DNA of 64,000 nt. Origin: Janthinobacterium sp. PC23-8. GTDB lineage: Bacteria > Pseudomonadota > Gammaproteobacteria > Burkholderiales > Burkholderiaceae_D. The position numbers and the translations under genes are program-made. The notes below the pieces were generated by a model. The model had not been told where the DNA came from, made no database searches, and saw only the letters and a program-made list of their open reading frames with translations. This document shows, piece after piece, positions 16,834 to 26,369 of this stretch; positions within the stretch are counted from its first letter, which is position 1; every line of letters starts with the position of its first letter. The stretch spans positions 186,001-250,000 of the forward strand of contig NZ_NJGY01000001.1 of assembly GCF_002250505.1 (NCBI RefSeq), read 5' to 3'.

Positions 16834-18506
16834 GCCTGCAGCTCCTGCGTTTGTGCACCCAGCAGCACGCGGCGCGACAAGCGCGCCGCCAGTACCGGGT
16901 CATGGGTGGCGACGATCAGGGTCTTGCCTGTGGCCAGCAGCAGCAACGCATCGGTCACGCGCGCCGCCGTTTCGCTGTCGAGGTGGGCGGTCGGCTCGTC
17001 GACCAGCAGCAGATCGGCATGCGGGTGGAGCGCCACGCGCGCCAGCGCCAGGCGCACGGCTTCGCCGCCCGACAGCCCCTGCGCGCCGTCCCCTAGCATC
17101 ACGCCGGGCTGCGCCTGCGCAACCGTCGCCAGTTCGGCCAGGTGCAGCGCAGCGCTGACGGCGCCAGGGTCCGCGCCTTCCCGGCCCAGGCTGATGTTCC
17201 GGCTGACGGAGGCGGCAAACACGTGCGGCCGCTGGCCCATCCAGGCCATGCGCTGGCGCAGGCCGCCAACCGTGGCGTCGTCCAGCGCCACGCCGCCAAT
17301 ATGGATGGCGCCGCTGGTGGCCGGCAGCAGGCCGGCGATCAGCGACAACAAGGTGGACTTGCCAGCGCCGCTGGCGCCCAGCAGGGCCACCTGTTCGCCG
17401 GGACACACCTGCAAATCAAAACCGTCAAACAGCGGCGCCTCGCCAGGATGGGCGAACCCGAGGCCCTGCAAGTGCAGCGCCGGTGGCGCGGCGTGGACGA
17501 TGCTGGACACGACAGCAGTCGTCGCGCCACCGCCGGGCATGGCGACGCCGCCGTCGGCCAGGTCGGCCAATGCGGCCAGGCCCGCCTCGCCGGCCGCCTT
17601 GTCGTGCCAGACGGCGGCCAGTTCGCGCAGCGGCTCGAAAAAAGCCGGCGCCAGCAGCAGGATAAATAGCCCCTCATTCAAGCTGAGCTTGCCGCCCCAG
17701 CTGCCGAAATTGAAAGTGCCCAACAGCGAAAAACCGATATACGCCGCCACCATCGCCACGCCCAGCGCGGAAAACAGTTCCAGCACGGCCGACGACAGAA
17801 AGGCGATGCGCAGCACGGCCATGGTGCGCCGGCGCAACGATTGCGCGCTGGCGTCCAGGCGTTCGGCGGTGGCCTCGACGGCGTAGAGCGCGCGCAAGGT
17901 GGCCAGGCCGCGCAGGCGGTCGAGCAAAAAGGCGTTCATGCCGCCCATCTCCACCATCTGCGCGCGGCTGGCCGCTTGCGCGCCCATGCCGACTAGCGCC
18001 ATAAAGACGGGAATCAGGGGCGCGGCGAGCAGCAGGACCAGGGCGGCGATCCACGACAGCGGAAAAATCACGGCCAGGATCACCAGTGGCACCAGCAGCA
18101 CTTTCCAGCGCGCGCTCTGGTAGCGCACCAGGTAGGGCACGATGGCTTCGGCCTGCTCGGCGATCACGCTGGCGGCCTGGCCCGACTGCGCCCGCTGGCG
18201 GTCCAGCGGTGAACGCTGCGCCAGGGCCAGCGCCACTTGCGCGCGCAGGGTCGACAGATGGCCGCGCGCGGCCCCGTACAGGGTGCGCGCGCCCCACGCT
18301 TCGCCGGCAGCGCGCAGCAGGCCCAGCACTACGATGCCGGCGGCCGGCGGCACGGCCGCGCGCCAGCCGGCGCCCGCCGTCATGCTGGAGATCGTCCAGG
18401 CCAGCAGGGCCGCCTGGGGCAGCCACAACAACGCGGCGCCACCCTGGACCAGGCTGGCAAGACGGGGCAGGACAAAACGCGGCAAGGCAGGAAGCGGGGG
18501 GGCCAT
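16830..18506 (-). CDS. cydD: thiol reductant ABC exporter subunit CydD
   Basis: A 558-residue ABC half-transporter, the partner of CydC. The N-terminal membrane domain has six helices, and the ATPase domain has Walker A LGASGAGKSTLL, signature GLSGGEAVRLALARV and Walker B ADLLLVDEPTAHLD. The open frame reaches 18593, but ATG 18506 (MAPPLPALPRF) is preferred because the extension runs through the AT-rich promoter region; the Shine-Dalgarno (GAG) is weak. It is the first gene of the cyd operon, transcribed from the promoter at 18572-18600. Confidence 0.92.
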   Translation of the reverse strand: MAPPLPALPRFVLPRLASLVQGGAALLWLPQAALLAWTISSMTAGAGWRAAVPPAAGIVVLGLLRAAGEAWGARTLYGAARGHLSTLRAQVALALAQRSPLDRQRAQSGQAASVIAEQAEAIVPYLVRYQSARWKVLLVPLVILAVIFPLSWIAALVLLLAAPLIPVFMALVGMGAQAASRAQMVEMGGMNAFLLDRLRGLATLRALYAVEATAERLDASAQSLRRRTMAVLRIAFLSSAVLELFSALGVAMVAAYIGFSLLGTFNFGSWGGKLSLNEGLFILLLAPAFFEPLRELAAVWHDKAAGEAGLAALADLADGGVAMPGGGATTAVVSSIVHAAPPALHLQGLGFAHPGEAPLFDGFDLQVCPGEQVALLGASGAGKSTLLSLIAGLLPATSGAIHIGGVALDDATVGGLRQRMAWMGQRPHVFAASVSRNISLGREGADPGAVSAALHLAELATVAQAQPGVMLGDGAQGLSGGEAVRLALARVALHPHADLLLVDEPTAHLDSETAARVTDALLLLATGKTLIVATHDPVLAARLSRRVLLGAQTQELQA

Positions 18507-18571
18507 AAAAAAATTCTCGGTTACTTGTATTTCTTGAGTTTTCAGTAATTTATGTAAATTCGATTTTTTGT

Positions 18572-18600
18572 ATAATACTGCGAAACGTGACAAATATCAA
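18572..18600 (-). promoter_or_regulatory. sigma-70 promoter of cydDCABX
   Basis: On the minus strand, TTGATA (18600-18595), a 17-base spacer and TATTAT (18577-18572). Spacing is ideal and each box has 4 or 5 of 6 matches. The start site would be near 18565, about 60 bases before cydD. Confidence 0.7.
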
Positions 18601-18616
18601 TTGACCCACTATCAAT
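18595..18616. promoter_or_regulatory. possible operator between cydD and the GbsR-type gene
   Basis: TATCAAT occurs twice as a direct repeat with a 15-base period (18595-18601 and 18610-18616). The first copy overlaps the cydD -35 box. The same stretch also reads as an interrupted inverted repeat (TTGA...TCAA, 18601-18615). Its position suits a repressor or activator site for the divergent regulator, but this is inference. Confidence 0.4.
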
Positions 18617-18640
18617 AGAGTGCAAAACTTCCAGATAATT

Positions 18641-19225
18641 ATGAAAACTCACCATATCGACATGACGCCGCTGATCCTGACCTTCGTCAGTCATTTCGGC
18701 GAGATGGGCAGCCGCTGGGGCTTTAACCGCACGGTAGGCCAGGTCTATGCCCTGCTGTTCGTATCCGAGCAGCCGCTGCACGCCGATGAAATCGCCGAGC
18801 ACCTGAGCTTTTCACGCTCGAACGTGAGTATAGGCCTGAAAGAATTGCAGGGCTGGGGCTTGATACGGCTGACGCGCATTCCGGGCGACCGGCGCGAGTA
18901 TTTCTCGTCCTTGGGCGACGTCTGGCAGATTTTCCGCGTGGTGGCGGCCGAACGGCGCCGACGCGAAGTGGCGCCCACGCTGACGGTGCTGCGCGAGTCG
19001 CTGCTGGAGCCGGCCATCGAGCCGGGCGACAAGTATGCGCAGGAGCGCATGCGCGAAATGTATGAACTGGTCGACCTGGCCAATACCTGGTTCGACGACT
19101 TGCAGCGGCTGTCGCCCGAATCGATGGCGCAGCTGATGAAGATGGGCGCCAAGGTGCAAAAGCTGTTGAATGCCAAGGATCGCCTGTTTGGCACGGGCAA
19201 CAAAAAAGAGCAGGAAGAAGAGTAA
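18641..19225 (+). CDS. GbsR/MarR-family transcriptional regulator
   Basis: A 194-residue winged-helix regulator of the GbsR type. The DNA-binding region is TVGQVYALLFVSEQPLHADEIAEHLSFSRSNVSIGLKELQGWGLI (written in parts), followed by the wing RLTRIPGDRREYFSS, and the C-terminal part is a long charged helix likely used for dimerisation (NKKEQEEE end). It is divergent from cydDCABX, with about 135 bases between starts, so it is the obvious candidate regulator of that operon. A GTG at 18620 gives 7 extra residues; neither start has a strong Shine-Dalgarno. Confidence 0.85.
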   Translation: MKTHHIDMTPLILTFVSHFGEMGSRWGFNRTVGQVYALLFVSEQPLHADEIAEHLSFSRSNVSIGLKELQGWGLIRLTRIPGDRREYFSSLGDVWQIFRVVAAERRRREVAPTLTVLRESLLEPAIEPGDKYAQERMREMYELVDLANTWFDDLQRLSPESMAQLMKMGAKVQKLLNAKDRLFGTGNKKEQEEE

Positions 19226-19261
19226 AGCGCGATGCAGGAGCGCATCAAGGGCCAGCGATCG

Positions 19262-19336
19262 CTGGTCCGCCCAGAGGGAATCGAACCCCCATTCACGGTT
19301 TAGAAGACCGTTGTCCTATCCGTTGAACGATGGGCG
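19262..19336 (-). tRNA. tRNA-Arg (anticodon TCT)
   Basis: A full cloverleaf on the minus strand: acceptor CCGCCCA/TGGGCGG, T at position 8, anticodon stem ACGGT/ACCGT with loop CTTCTAA (anticodon TCT, reads AGA/AGG), TTCGATT in the T loop, discriminator A and an encoded CCA at 19264-19262. Confidence 0.95.
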
Positions 19337-19390
19337 GAAAGGTGCCGTATTTTAACTGATGCCGTGGCAGCGCAAACGATCGCTGCCCGG

Positions 19391-19423
19391 AATTGAAAAC
19401 GGGCTGTCATTTCTGACAGCCCG
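19391..19423 (-). terminator. terminator between tRNA-Pro and tRNA-Arg
   Basis: A perfect 10-bp stem CGGGCTGTCA/TGACAGCCCG with a 4-base loop, followed on the minus strand by TTTTCAATT. It lies just past the 3' end of tRNA-Pro and would end that transcript before tRNA-Arg. Confidence 0.75.
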
Positions 19424-19433
19424 CTTATGACTT

Positions 19434-19510
19434 TGGTCGGAGTACAAGGATTCGAACCTTGGACCCCCTGGTCCCAAACCAGGTGCGCTACCGGGCTGCG
19501 CCACACTCCG
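19434..19510 (-). tRNA. tRNA-Pro (anticodon TGG)
   Basis: Cloverleaf on the minus strand: acceptor CGGAGTG/TACTCCG, anticodon stem CCTGG/CCAGG around TTTGGGA (anticodon TGG), GTTCGAATC in the T arm, discriminator A and an encoded CCA at 19436-19434. Confidence 0.95.
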
Positions 19511-19602
19511 AAGACAAGATAATAAGGCCTGGGAACAATTTCGTCAATTGCCAGAGGCAAATTAAATGGAAATAACTATCGCCAGGCCCCGACTGCGTCA
19601 AA

Positions 19603-20940
19603 TCAAGCAGCAAGTTTGTCAGCAATGCGCCTGGCCATGCTTTCAGCTTTGACGGGATCTTTCGCTTCGACCATCACGCGCACCAGCGGTTCCGTGCCGG
19701 AGGCGCGTATCAGCACCCTGCCCGTGTCGCCCAGCTCGGCTTCCACCTTGGCCGTCTCCGCCACCATGGCCGCATTCTGTTTCCAGTCGAAACCGGGCGC
19801 CACGCGCACATTGATCAGGGTCTGCGGGAACAGCACCAGTTCGGCGAGGCACTGCTGCAGGCTCTGGCCGCTGCGCCTGAGCGCCGACAGCACTTGCAGC
19901 GCCGACACGATGCCGTCGCCGGTGGTGTGCTTGTCCAGGCACAGCAGATGGCCGGAACCTTCGCCGCCCAGGATCCAGCCTTTTTCCTTCATCACTTCCA
20001 GCACGTAGCGGTCGCCCACCTTGGCGCGCGCAAAGCCGATGCCTTGCTGCTTGAACAGCACTTCCAGCGCCATATTGGTCATCAGGGTGCCGACGGCGCC
20101 AGCCACCGGGCCGGTGGCCAGGCGGTCCTTGACCATCACGTACAACAGCTCGTCGCCGTTGTACAGGCGGCCATTGGCGTCGCACATGATCAGGCGGTCG
20201 GCATCGCCGTCGAGCGCGATACCGAGGTCTGCGCCATGCTCGAGCACGGCGGCGGCCATCGCCTTGGTGGCGGTGGCGCCGAAGCCGGCGTTGATATTGA
20301 AGCCGTCCGGCTTGTTGCCGATGGCGATCACTTCCGCACCCAGTTCATGCAGCACATGGGGCGCGACCTGGTAGGCGGCGCCATGCGCGCAATCGACGAC
20401 GATCTTCAGTCCATGCAGGTCGAGTTCGTTCGGAAAGGTGCTCTTGCAAAATTCGATGTAGCGGCCCGAAGCGTCGTCCAGGCGCGTGGCGCGGCCCAGT
20501 TTTTCAGATGTCACGCAATCCATCGGCTCATCAAGCGCCGCTTCGATTTCCTGTTCCAGGCTGTCGGGCAGCTTGGTGCCCTGGCCGGAAAAGAACTTGA
20601 TGCCATTGTCATGGTAAGGATTGTGTGAAGCGGAAATCACCACGCCGGCCGTCAGGCGCAGCGCGCGCGTGAGATACGCGATAGCCGGCGTCGGCACGGG
20701 TCCGGCCAGCATCACGTCCACACCAGCGGCCGCTAGGCCCGCCTCCAGCGCCGCCTCCAGCATATAGCCGGAAATGCGCGTGTCCTTGCCGATCAGCACG
20801 GTAGGATGTACATTGCTGTTTTGCGCCTTGACCAATACCTTGCCTGCCGCGTAACCGAGGCGCATGACGAAATCAGGCGTGATCGGAGCCTTGCCTACCA
20901 GGCCGCGGATGCCATCGGTACCAAAATACTTGCGTGTCAT
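19603..20940 (-). CDS. glmM: phosphoglucosamine mutase
   Basis: A 445-residue alpha-D-phosphohexomutase that converts glucosamine-6-phosphate to glucosamine-1-phosphate on the way to UDP-GlcNAc for peptidoglycan and LPS. The N-terminus is [13 protein letters not shown]. The phospho-serine loop is [17 protein letters not shown] (Ser105), the Mg site is ALDGDADR, the sugar-binding loop is GGEGSGHLL and the phosphate loop near the end is [21 protein letters not shown] precedes the ATG. It is 38 bases after folP, in the classical ftsH-folP-glmM order. Confidence 0.97.
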   Translation of the reverse strand: MTRKYFGTDGIRGLVGKAPITPDFVMRLGYAAGKVLVKAQNSNVHPTVLIGKDTRISGYMLEAALEAGLAAAGVDVMLAGPVPTPAIAYLTRALRLTAGVVISASHNPYHDNGIKFFSGQGTKLPDSLEQEIEAALDEPMDCVTSEKLGRATRLDDASGRYIEFCKSTFPNELDLHGLKIVVDCAHGAAYQVAPHVLHELGAEVIAIGNKPDGFNINAGFGATATKAMAAAVLEHGADLGIALDGDADRLIMCDANGRLYNGDELLYVMVKDRLATGPVAGAVGTLMTNMALEVLFKQQGIGFARAKVGDRYVLEVMKEKGWILGGEGSGHLLCLDKHTTGDGIVSALQVLSALRRSGQSLQQCLAELVLFPQTLINVRVAPGFDWKQNAAMVAETAKVEAELGDTGRVLIRASGTEPLVRVMVEAKDPVKAESMARRIADKLAA

Positions 20941-20978
20941 ATTCTTCTCTTTTGTTGTTTATAGTAAATTTTACAAGA

Positions 20979-21824
20979 TCAATGCGCCATGCGCCACACT
21001 TTGAGCGCATCGACGGTGTCCAGAACATCATGTACACGCACGATTTGCGCGCCGTGCGCGACTGCGGCAAGCGCCCCGGCAATACTGCCCGCCAGCCGTT
21101 GTTCAACGGGGCGGCCGGTGACGGCGCCTATCATGGATTTGCGCGACAGGCCAGCCAGCACCGGCAGGCCCAATTCGTTGCGCAACTGCCTTGTTGCCCG
21201 CAGCAAGGCGTAATTCTGCTCGACCGTCTTGCCGAAGCCATAACCGGGATCGACGCACAGGCGTTCGCGGGCTATGCCTGCCGCCACCAGGGTATCGACC
21301 CGCTCGCGCAAAAAGTCGGTCACTTCGCGCACCACGTCTTCGTATTGCGGCCGGTCCTGCATGGTCTGCGGCACGCTTTGCATGTGCATGATGCACAGCG
21401 CACAGTCGCTGCCCCTGACGGCCTCGATGGCGCCCGGCGCGCGAAAACCGTTGATATCGTTGATCATGTCGGCGCCGGCCAGGAGGGCCTCGCGCATTAC
21501 TTCGGGCTTGTAGGTGTCGACCGAGAGCGGCTTGCCGCAGTCGCGCAGCGCGTACAGCACCGGCATCACGCGCCCCAGTTCATCGGCCAAAGGCAGCGGC
21601 GGCGCGCCCGGGCGGCTCGATTCGCCGCCGATATCGATGATGTCGGCACCGTCTGCAATCATCTGCTCGGCGCGCGACAGCGCAAACTCCAGGTGCTGGA
21701 ACTTGCCGGCGTCGGAAAACGAATCGGGCGTGATGTTAAGGATGCCCATCACCAGCGCCCGCTGGCCCTGTTCCTGCGCCTGCAACTGGAAGCCGAAGCG
21801 GCCAAATTGTAAATAGTGTCGCAT
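20979..21824 (-). CDS. folP: dihydropteroate synthase
   Basis: A 281-residue TIM-barrel enzyme joining 6-hydroxymethyl-7,8-dihydropterin pyrophosphate with p-aminobenzoate in folate synthesis; the target of sulfonamides. Family motifs present are VMGILNITPDSFSD, DIIDIGGESSRPGAPP, INDINGF, CVDPGYGFGKT, LAGLSRKSMIGAVTG and RVHDV (each written in part). The length and sulfonamide-loop residues look like the normal chromosomal enzyme. It is followed closely by glmM. The terminator hairpin at 21866-21892 separates it from ftsH, so it may have its own promoter or depend on read-through. Confidence 0.96.
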   Translation of the reverse strand: MRHYLQFGRFGFQLQAQEQGQRALVMGILNITPDSFSDAGKFQHLEFALSRAEQMIADGADIIDIGGESSRPGAPPLPLADELGRVMPVLYALRDCGKPLSVDTYKPEVMREALLAGADMINDINGFRAPGAIEAVRGSDCALCIMHMQSVPQTMQDRPQYEDVVREVTDFLRERVDTLVAAGIARERLCVDPGYGFGKTVEQNYALLRATRQLRNELGLPVLAGLSRKSMIGAVTGRPVEQRLAGSIAGALAAVAHGAQIVRVHDVLDTVDALKVWRMAH

Positions 21825-21865
21825 GTAAATCGATCAGGTCGAGAAGAAAGGTGGAAGCCTCAATG

Positions 21866-21897
21866 AAAAAGGGCAAGGATTGCTCCTTACCCATTTT
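21866..21897. terminator. bidirectional hairpin terminator between ftsH and folP
   Basis: GGGCAAGGA/TCCTTACCC is a 9-bp stem (one G-T pair) with a 4-base loop. It is flanked by AAAAA on one side and ATTTTTT on the other, so it is T-tailed in both directions. On the minus strand it lies 42 bases past the ftsH stop. Confidence 0.8.
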
Positions 21898-21933
21898 TTG
21901 TGAGTGCCGCCTGACGAGCAAAGGCGGCTACGA

Positions 21934-23814
21934 TCAAGCTGGCGCCGTCACGTTTGGCGAGATACCGCCGGCACCACTGTCGCCCGCATTACGGCGTGGC
22001 GGAATGACTTTCGGCGGACGCGGCTCAAGGCCGGCCATAATGTCGTTGATCTGCTCGGCATCGATGGTTTCCCATTCCAGCAGCGCCTTGGTCATCATTT
22101 CGACCTTGTCACGGTTGCCTTCCAGCAGCTTGCGCGACAGTGCATATTGCGTGTCGAGGATGCTGCGGATTTCGGCATCGACCTTTTGCTGGGTCGCTTC
22201 CGAGATCGTCTTGGTGGCGCCACCGAAGAAGCCTTCGTTTTCGCTGTCTTCGTAGACCATCACGCCCATGCTGTCGGACATGCCGAAGCGGGTGACCATC
22301 GAGCGGGCCAGTTTGGTGGCGCGCGAGAAGTCGTTCGAGGCGCCGGTCGACATCTGGCCGACGAAAATTTCTTCGGCGATACGGCCACCGAACAGGATGG
22401 AAATTTCTTCCAGCATCTTGTCCTTGTAGGCCGACAGATTGTCGTGTTCCGGCAACTGCCAGGTCAGGCCCAGGGCCCAGCCGCGCGGCATGATCGTCAC
22501 TTTATGGACCGGGTCGGCCTTCGGCAGCAGCTTCGCCACCACCGCGTGACCAGATTCGTGATACGCAGTGTTGCGGCGCTCTTCCTCGCGGATGATCATC
22601 GACTTGCGCTCAGGACCCATGTAGATCTTGTCTTTGGCGTCTTCGAAGTCGGCCATTTCCACCAGGCGCTTGCTGCGGCGCGCGGCGAACAGGGCCGCTT
22701 CGTTGACCAGGTTGGCCAGGTCGGCGCCCGAAAAACCAGGCGTGCCGCGGGCCAGGATATCGGCCTTGACGTCGGTGCTGATAGGCACTTTGCGCATGTG
22801 CACGTTGAGGATCTGTTCACGGCCGCGGATGTCCGGCAAGCCCACCGACACCTGGCGGTCGAAACGGCCAGGACGCAGCAGCGCCTTGTCGAGCACGTCG
22901 GCCCGGTTGGTGGCGGCCACGACGATCACTCCGGAGTTCGCTTCAAAACCGTCCATCTCGACCAGCAACTGGTTCAAGGTCTGTTCGCGCTCGTCGTTGC
23001 CGCCGCCGGTGCCGGCGCCACGGTGACGACCGACCGCGTCGATCTCGTCGATGAAGATAATGCACGGCGAATGTTTCTTCGCGTTTTCAAACATGTCGCG
23101 CACACGGCTTGCGCCGACGCCGACAAACATTTCCACGAAGTCGGAACCCGAGATCGAGAAGAACGGCACCTTGGCCTCGCCGGCAATCGCGCGCGCCAGC
23201 AGGGTTTTACCGGTGCCCGGAGGGCCGACCATCAGCACGCCGCGCGGAATGCGACCGCCCAGTTTCTGGAACTTGCTCGGGTCCTTGAGGAAGTCGACCA
23301 CTTCGTTGACTTCTTCTTTCGCTTCGTCGCAACCGGCGACGTCGGCGAAGGTCACGGTATTGCTCGCTTCATCCATCATGCGGGCTTTCGACTTGCCGAA
23401 CGAGAATGCCCCGCCCTTGCCGCCACCCTGCATCTGACGCATGAAGAACACCCAGACGCCGATCAACAACAGCATCGGGAACCAAGAGACGAAAATTTGT
23501 TGCAGGAATGACGCTTCCTCGGGCGGACGCACATCGAAATGCACGCCATTGTCGCGCAGGTCGCCGATCAGACCCTTGTCGAGGGTGGTGGCAGTGGTGC
23601 GCACCTTGGTATCGTCCGACAGCTTGGCGGTGATCGACGAACCTTCGATCACGACATCCTTGACGCGCTTGGCTTTGACCTCATCCAGCAAATCGGAATA
23701 AGCGATGGCCTTGCTGCCGCCCGTGGCGCCATGGCTATCAAACTGCTTGAACAGCATGAACAGCAGCAGCAGTACGACGACCCAGATGGCAGATTTGGAA
23801 AACATGTTATTCAC
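21934..23814 (-). CDS. ftsH: ATP-dependent zinc metalloprotease FtsH
   Basis: A 626-residue inner-membrane AAA+ protease. There are two helices (about 9-22 and 104-125) around a small periplasmic domain. Walker A is GPPGTGKT (197-204), Walker B is [12 protein letters not shown], and the second region of homology runs from 301 with RPGRFDR. The zinc site is HESGH (419-423), with the third ligand Asp further on. It degrades LpxC, sigma-32 and misassembled membrane proteins in known species. The start is GTG at 23814, with AAGGAG at 5 bases. It lies downstream of rlmE, and a terminator follows. Confidence 0.97.
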   Translation of the reverse strand: MNNMFSKSAIWVVVLLLLFMLFKQFDSHGATGGSKAIAYSDLLDEVKAKRVKDVVIEGSSITAKLSDDTKVRTTATTLDKGLIGDLRDNGVHFDVRPPEEASFLQQIFVSWFPMLLLIGVWVFFMRQMQGGGKGGAFSFGKSKARMMDEASNTVTFADVAGCDEAKEEVNEVVDFLKDPSKFQKLGGRIPRGVLMVGPPGTGKTLLARAIAGEAKVPFFSISGSDFVEMFVGVGASRVRDMFENAKKHSPCIIFIDEIDAVGRHRGAGTGGGNDEREQTLNQLLVEMDGFEANSGVIVVAATNRADVLDKALLRPGRFDRQVSVGLPDIRGREQILNVHMRKVPISTDVKADILARGTPGFSGADLANLVNEAALFAARRSKRLVEMADFEDAKDKIYMGPERKSMIIREEERRNTAYHESGHAVVAKLLPKADPVHKVTIMPRGWALGLTWQLPEHDNLSAYKDKMLEEISILFGGRIAEEIFVGQMSTGASNDFSRATKLARSMVTRFGMSDSMGVMVYEDSENEGFFGGATKTISEATQQKVDAEIRSILDTQYALSRKLLEGNRDKVEMMTKALLEWETIDAEQINDIMAGLEPRPPKVIPPRRNAGDSGAGGISPNVTAPA

Positions 23815-24015
23815 GAAGACTCCTTGGATGCAGTGCGCATCTTTTTGCTATAGCTAGAAACACGATTTTACTCGCAATAAGCGGGCCGTGCCAAAGCCCG
23901 ACTATCCGTGCGCGCCCAAAAAACCGCGCTCACGTCAAGAAATGCAGTATAAACAATTTAGGCCGATAGGCCAGCATCACTGCCGCACTTCTCGTTCCCA
24001 TGTGCGGATTCCACC

Positions 24016-24699
24016 TTAAATATCAAGGGCGGAATCGTCTTCTTCAACGGCAATTTTCAGGGGATTCTTGAGACCCCGTCCCATCAGGAAGATTTCCGAC
24101 GACTTGTCGCGGCTGGCCTTCGGTTTCTTCTGCACCACGACCTTGAACTCATCGCGGAATTTTTCCACGATCTGGCTGAAACCCATGTCCTTGAAGCACT
24201 TGACCAGCAAGACGCCGGAAGGTTTCAAATGCAGTTGCGAAAATTCGATGGCCAGGTCGATCAGATGCTCCATGCGCGCGGCGTCGGCCGTGGCGATGCC
24301 CGACAGATTGGGCGCCATGTCCGACAGCACCAGATCCACTTTGCGCCCCTGCAACACCACTTCCAGCTGGCGCAGCACGCGCGCTTCGCGGAAGTCGCCC
24401 TGGATGAAATGGAAGTCGGCGATCGGTTCCATTTCCAGCATGTCCAGGCCGATCAGCGTCCCATTGACGCCGCCGCCATCCTTGCCGGCCAGCTTGCGGC
24501 GCATGTATTGCGCCCAGCTGCCAGGAGTGCAACCGAGGTCGACAATCACCTGACCAGGCTTGATCAGCTTCTCGTCTTCATCGATTTCCTTGAGCTTGTA
24601 TGCGGCCCGGGCACGGTAGCCCTCTTTTTGCGCCAACTTCACATATGGGTCATTAATGTGGTCGTGCAACCAGTTTTTGTTTAATTTCTTCTTTGCCAT
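24016..24699 (-). CDS. rlmE: 23S rRNA (uridine-2'-O-)methyltransferase
   Basis: A 227-residue RrmJ/FtsJ-type methyltransferase acting on U2552 of 23S rRNA in the large subunit. The N-terminus is [20 protein letters not shown]. The SAM loop is [15 protein letters not shown], and the K-D-K-E catalytic set is visible in [27 protein letters not shown] and SEIFLMGRG. An acidic C-terminal tail follows. It is divergent from yhbY with 42 bases between starts and lies about 200 bases upstream of ftsH, which is the common gene order. Confidence 0.96.
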   Translation of the reverse strand: MAKKKLNKNWLHDHINDPYVKLAQKEGYRARAAYKLKEIDEDEKLIKPGQVIVDLGCTPGSWAQYMRRKLAGKDGGGVNGTLIGLDMLEMEPIADFHFIQGDFREARVLRQLEVVLQGRKVDLVLSDMAPNLSGIATADAARMEHLIDLAIEFSQLHLKPSGVLLVKCFKDMGFSQIVEKFRDEFKVVVQKKPKASRDKSSEIFLMGRGLKNPLKIAVEEDDSALDI

Positions 24700-24741
24700 T
24701 CGCGTAGAATACTGCTTTTAAGGGAATTACTAAAAATTATT

Positions 24742-25212
24742 ATGCTAAAACTTACACCCGTTGAGCGCAGCGCACTGCGCGCCGAAGCACACGCGCTGAA
24801 GCCTATCGTCATTATCGGCGAAGCGGGCTTGACACCTGCTGTCCTCAAAGAGATCGACCTGGGCCTCGATTCACACGGCCTGATCAAAGTACGCGTGTTC
24901 GGCGACGACCGCGAAGCGCGCGTCGGAATGTACGAAACGATTTGCGGCAATCTCGGCGCCGCCCCCGTACAACACATAGGCAAACTGCTGGTAATCTACC
25001 GTCCGAAAAAAGAAGTGGTGAAGGAGAAGGTCAGTTCCGGCAAGGGCATGCGCGAAGTGACCATCGTCAAAGCCAGCGCCAGCGGCACCAAGCGCCCCAG
25101 CGTGACGAAAGTCATGATCAAGGGCAATGAGCGCGTCACCGAAGGCGGCTCCATCAAGCGTGCCAAGCCGCGCCAGAAGAGCGCCAAGAAAAGCGCACTG
25201 GGTAGCAAATAA
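24742..25212 (+). CDS. yhbY: YhbY-type RNA-binding (CRM domain) protein
   Basis: A 156-residue protein. The first 95 residues are a CRM domain with the start LTPVERSALRAEAHALKPIV and the loop IIGEAGLTPAVLKEID, which resembles the GxxG RNA-binding loop. An unusual basic tail (about 100-156: Lys/Ser/Ala rich, ending QKSAKKSALGSK) is longer than in E. coli YhbY (about 97 aa). Known members bind pre-50S particles. Here the tail probably adds RNA affinity (inference). It is monocistronic, followed by a strong terminator. Confidence 0.93.
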   Translation: MLKLTPVERSALRAEAHALKPIVIIGEAGLTPAVLKEIDLGLDSHGLIKVRVFGDDREARVGMYETICGNLGAAPVQHIGKLLVIYRPKKEVVKEKVSSGKGMREVTIVKASASGTKRPSVTKVMIKGNERVTEGGSIKRAKPRQKSAKKSALGSK

Positions 25213-25241
25213 GGCTCTTTTCACCCCCAGCACCAAAGGCT

Positions 25242-25278
25242 GGGGTCGAACCCTGAGGGTTCGACCCCGGCTTTTTTT
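25242..25278 (+). terminator. strong rho-independent terminator after yhbY
   Basis: GGGGTCGAACCC/GGGTTCGACCCC is a perfect 12-bp stem with a 3-base loop (TGA), followed by GGC and TTTTTTT. The convergent DUF4149 gene ends at 25297, so it may serve both sides. Confidence 0.92.
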
Positions 25279-25296
25279 GCTTCTGGGCTTGAAAAA

Positions 25297-25740
25297 TTAT
25301 TGTTGTTTCCAGATCAAGAGACCCGCCAACAAGCTCTGCACCGCAAACACCAGGCTCGACATCCCATGCAGCATGCCGAAACGGCTGCGCATGGCGTCGT
25401 CCATGATGCCCGACGGCGCCTGCGCCTTGATCTCGCTCATCAAGGGCGTGATGCCGAAATGGCTGACCAGCGCGCACACCAGCATGGACAGCACCAGCGC
25501 GGCGAGCAGGCGGCGGCGCCTCAAATCGAGTGTGCCTGGCGCCCATTGCAGCAAGGCCAGCAACACCAAAGCGCAGGCGATGGACAGCCAGGCTTCGACA
25601 CGGAACAGACTGCCGGCGATATTACCTGCCAGCACACGGTCGCTCAGGGTAGCGAACAGGGTGGGTGCGACCACAAAGCCGATGGTCCACAGGCTGCCGG
25701 CCCACAGGGTGGCGACCAGGATGCGCAGGCGGGCCGGCAT
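25297..25740 (-). CDS. DUF4149 / TMEM205-like membrane protein
   Basis: A 147-residue integral membrane protein with four predicted helices: about 5-28 (ILVATLWAGSLWTIGFVV), 45-66, 78-98 and 123-143. The N-terminal LWAGSLWTIGFVVAPTLFATL and the later FGMLHGMSSLVFAVQSLLAG match the DUF4149/TMEM205 pattern. The function is not known. Its ATG overlaps the greA stop by one base (TGATG-type junction), so it is translationally coupled to greA in the carA-carB-greA-DUF4149 series seen in related bacteria. Confidence 0.8.
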   Translation of the reverse strand: MPARLRILVATLWAGSLWTIGFVVAPTLFATLSDRVLAGNIAGSLFRVEAWLSIACALVLLALLQWAPGTLDLRRRRLLAALVLSMLVCALVSHFGITPLMSEIKAQAPSGIMDDAMRSRFGMLHGMSSLVFAVQSLLAGLLIWKQQ

Positions 25741-26216
25741 CAGATGTACAGCACTTCCAGGATTTCGTATTCGCGCGGGCCGGACGGCGCCTGCACTTCG
25801 ACCACGTCGCCGGCATACTTGCCGATCAGCGCGCGGGCGATCGGCGAAGTCACCGATACCTTGTTCAGTTTCAGGTCGGCTTCATCGAGGCCGACGATCT
25901 GGTACGTCACTTTCTGGCCCGAATCCAGGTCTTCCAGGTTCACGGTCGCGGCAAACACCACGCGGCCTTCCGCGTCCAGCGTGGTCGGGTCGATGATTTG
26001 CGCTGCGCCCAGCTTGCCTTCGAGTTCGGCGATGCGGCCTTCGACAAACGCCTGGCGCTCCTTGGCGGCATCGTACTCGGCGTTTTCCGACAGGTCACCG
26101 TGCGAGCGCGCTTCGGCGATCGCATCGATGACGATACGGCGTTCCTTGGTCTTCAAATGATGCAGCTCTTCTTTCAAGAGTTCTGCGCCGAATTTGGTCA
26201 ATGGGACTGAGGTCAT
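25740..26216 (-). CDS. greA: transcription elongation factor GreA
   Basis: 158 residues, the standard length. The N-terminal coiled coil has [22 protein letters not shown], and the tip carries the acidic pair in [20 protein letters not shown] that enters the polymerase secondary channel. The C-terminal FKBP-like domain has [29 protein letters not shown]. It stimulates RNA polymerase to cleave backtracked transcripts. It lies 153 bases after carB with a hairpin between, so it is probably expressed from its own promoter as well. Confidence 0.97.
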   Translation of the reverse strand: MTSVPLTKFGAELLKEELHHLKTKERRIVIDAIAEARSHGDLSENAEYDAAKERQAFVEGRIAELEGKLGAAQIIDPTTLDAEGRVVFAATVNLEDLDSGQKVTYQIVGLDEADLKLNKVSVTSPIARALIGKYAGDVVEVQAPSGPREYEILEVLYI

Positions 26217-26264
26217 GTTATCTCTACTATCTGCTAGTTATCGGTGGTAAATGCATGCACCAAG

Positions 26265-26311
26265 TGAAAACCACAGAGGCCGCGCGCTGCTCTGCACGGA
26301 ACTCTGTGGTT
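26265..26311 (-). terminator. possible terminator after carB
   Basis: On the minus strand, AACCACAGAG and CTCTGTGGTT form a 10-bp stem around a GC-rich 23-base loop, followed by TTCACT. The stem is strong but the loop is long and the T-tract short. Confidence 0.5.
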
Positions 26312-26369
26312 GATAAGCATGCAGTGTACCGCCTAACGGCGGCCACTGCAAATAACACTGGACGCGATC

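Noticed and set aside
18601..18615. FNR-like palindrome TTGACCCACTATCAA before cydD
   Set aside because: The half-sites are 5 bases apart instead of 4 and one is imperfect, so it does not fit FNR. It is reported only as part of a possible operator.
23970..24010. Hairpin CCGCAC/GTGCGG after rlmE as a terminator
   Set aside because: Only 6 bp with a long loop and no T-tract; not convincing.
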